The notes beneath the pieces are model-generated. The model saw only the letters and a list, made by a program, of their open reading frames with translations, ran no database searches and was not told the DNA's origin. This document shows, in pieces, positions 5,323 to 6,157 of a DNA stretch of 6,157 nt. Every line of letters begins with the position of its first letter. Position 1 is the stretch's first letter. The translations under genes and the position numbers were made by a program. Origin of the DNA: Promethearchaeota archaeon (GTDB lineage Archaea > Asgardarchaeota > Lokiarchaeia > Sigynarchaeales > SOKP01); assembly GCA_016839635.1 (NCBI GenBank), contig JAEOTV010000129.1:1-6157 (forward strand), in the 5' to 3' direction.

Positions 5323-6157
5323 ATGACTGAAAATATAATTGAAGTAAAGAATTTAACAAAGATCTACGAGGAAGGCGATGTATTAGCTGTAGATGATATT
5401 AGTTTCAACATCCAGAAAGGTGAAATTTTTGCTTTACTAGGACCTAATGGTGCTGGGAAAACCACTACGATAAATGTACTTGCAACATTATTATCTAATA
5501 CAGAAGGGGAAGCTTTTGTTAATAGTTACGATGTAAACAAAGATCCTGATAAAGTTAGAAAAAGTATTGGAATAGTTTTTCAAGAACCCTCCGTAGATGG
5601 TGAGATGAAAGCATGGGAAAATTTAGAATTACATGCAGTTCTATATGGGATGCCAAAAAAGGAGAGACAAGAGAAAATCAAAGACGTTCTGAAGTTAGTG
5701 GATCTTGAGGATAGATCTGATACATTTGTAAAGAATTATTCTGGTGGGATGAAAAGACGTTTAGAAATTGCCAGAGGTCTACTCCATGAACCTAAAGTTC
5801 TTTTTTTGGATGAACCTACCTTGGGATTAGATCCTCAAACACGTAGAAAGATATGGGATAAGATTAAAGAGTTGAATAAAAGCGATTCAAAAATAACAAT
5901 CCTAATTACCACACATTATATGGATGAGGCTGATGAACTCGCTGATAGAATATGTATCATGGATCATGGTAAGATCATTGCTATGGACACCTCAGAAAAT
6001 CTCAAAAAACAATTATCTGGTGATGTTATTGATATTAAATTAGAAGAATTAAATGATAGATTCAAAATCCCTATAACCATAAATCAAATAAAAGAGATTC
6101 CAGGAGTAAAAAATGTATCAATGGGAACTGGTGGGGAAGAGCAATCAATGATGCCAA
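5323..6157 (+). CDS. ABC transporter ATP-binding protein, DrrA-like (cut by right edge)
   Basis: An open frame from ATG at 5323 to the edge gives 278 residues without a stop. Motifs: Walker A GPNGAGKTT (40-48), Q-loop IGIVFQEPS (Q87), signature NYSGGMKRR (138-146), Walker B VLFLDEP (159-165), GLDPQTR (168-174) and switch His in TTHYMDEADELADR (H198). GLDPQTR together with SGGMKRRLEIARGL is typical of the DrrA/NatA-type drug, lipid or antibiotic exporter ATPases. Past residue 230 begins a C-terminal accessory domain (compare DUF4162) that is incomplete. Unlike the ATPase at 2345, it keeps the canonical Gln in the Q-loop and an SGGM signature, so the two are diverged members rather than a recent duplication. 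A permease gene is expected just downstream. The start is supported by family length; an earlier ATG at 5313 reads into a stop after five codons. GAGA just upstream is a weak ribosome site. Confidence 0.92.
   Translation, partial: MTENIIEVKNLTKIYEEGDVLAVDDISFNIQKGEIFALLGPNGAGKTTTINVLATLLSNTEGEAFVNSYDVNKDPDKVRKSIGIVFQEPSVDGEMKAWENLELHAVLYGMPKKERQEKIKDVLKLVDLEDRSDTFVKNYSGGMKRRLEIARGLLHEPKVLFLDEPTLGLDPQTRRKIWDKIKELNKSDSKITILITTHYMDEADELADRICIMDHGKIIAMDTSENLKKQLSGDVIDIKLEELNDRFKIPITINQIKEIPGVKNVSMGTGGEEQSMMP

Overview
The window looks archaeal. It is strongly AT-rich (about two thirds A+T by eye), and it has a BRE/TATA-type promoter (GCAAAA then TTTATATA at 1625-1638), an oligo-T terminator without an obvious hairpin, and a secreted protein dense in N-X-S/T sequons. 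The gene set (a PadR regulator, ABC-2 type exporters and a lineage-restricted-looking surface protein with a signal peptide and a C-terminal anchor) reminds me of Asgard (Promethearchaeota/Lokiarchaeia-like) genomes. That placement is an inference from style, not a proven assignment.

Left part (1-1547): a divergent pair. A DUF362-type protein on the minus strand runs off the left edge; it starts with TTG at 243. A multi-pass membrane acyltransferase of the HGSNAT/DUF1624 kind lies on the plus strand (423-1547), also starting with TTG. The 179-base gap between them holds two perfect palindromes: GC-rich CCCCTATAGGGG at 331-342, and a 20-bp AT-rich one at 362-381 centred on the likely TATA box of the acyltransferase gene.

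Right part (1712 to the right edge): a co-directional export cassette. A PadR-family regulator (1712-2317) is followed after 27 bases by an ABC ATPase of the BcrA/CcmA type (2345-3397), a six-helix ABC-2 permease (best start 3402, to 4256), and, after one base, a secreted or surface-anchored protein of unknown family (4258-5232). A T9 tract directly after its stop probably ends this transcript. A second, DrrA-like ABC ATPase starts at 5323 and is cut by the right edge; its permease is probably just outside.

Working model: PadR controls its own operon through an imperfect inverted repeat at 1655-1692 that covers the predicted transcription start. The ATPase and permease form an exporter, and the anchored sequon-rich protein works with it on the outside of the cell. 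The substrate cannot be read from the sequence. The most novel elements are the surface protein, whose translation is tightly linked to the permease, and the pair of palindromes between the divergent genes. No RNA genes, CRISPR arrays, insertion sequences or integrase-type genes were seen.
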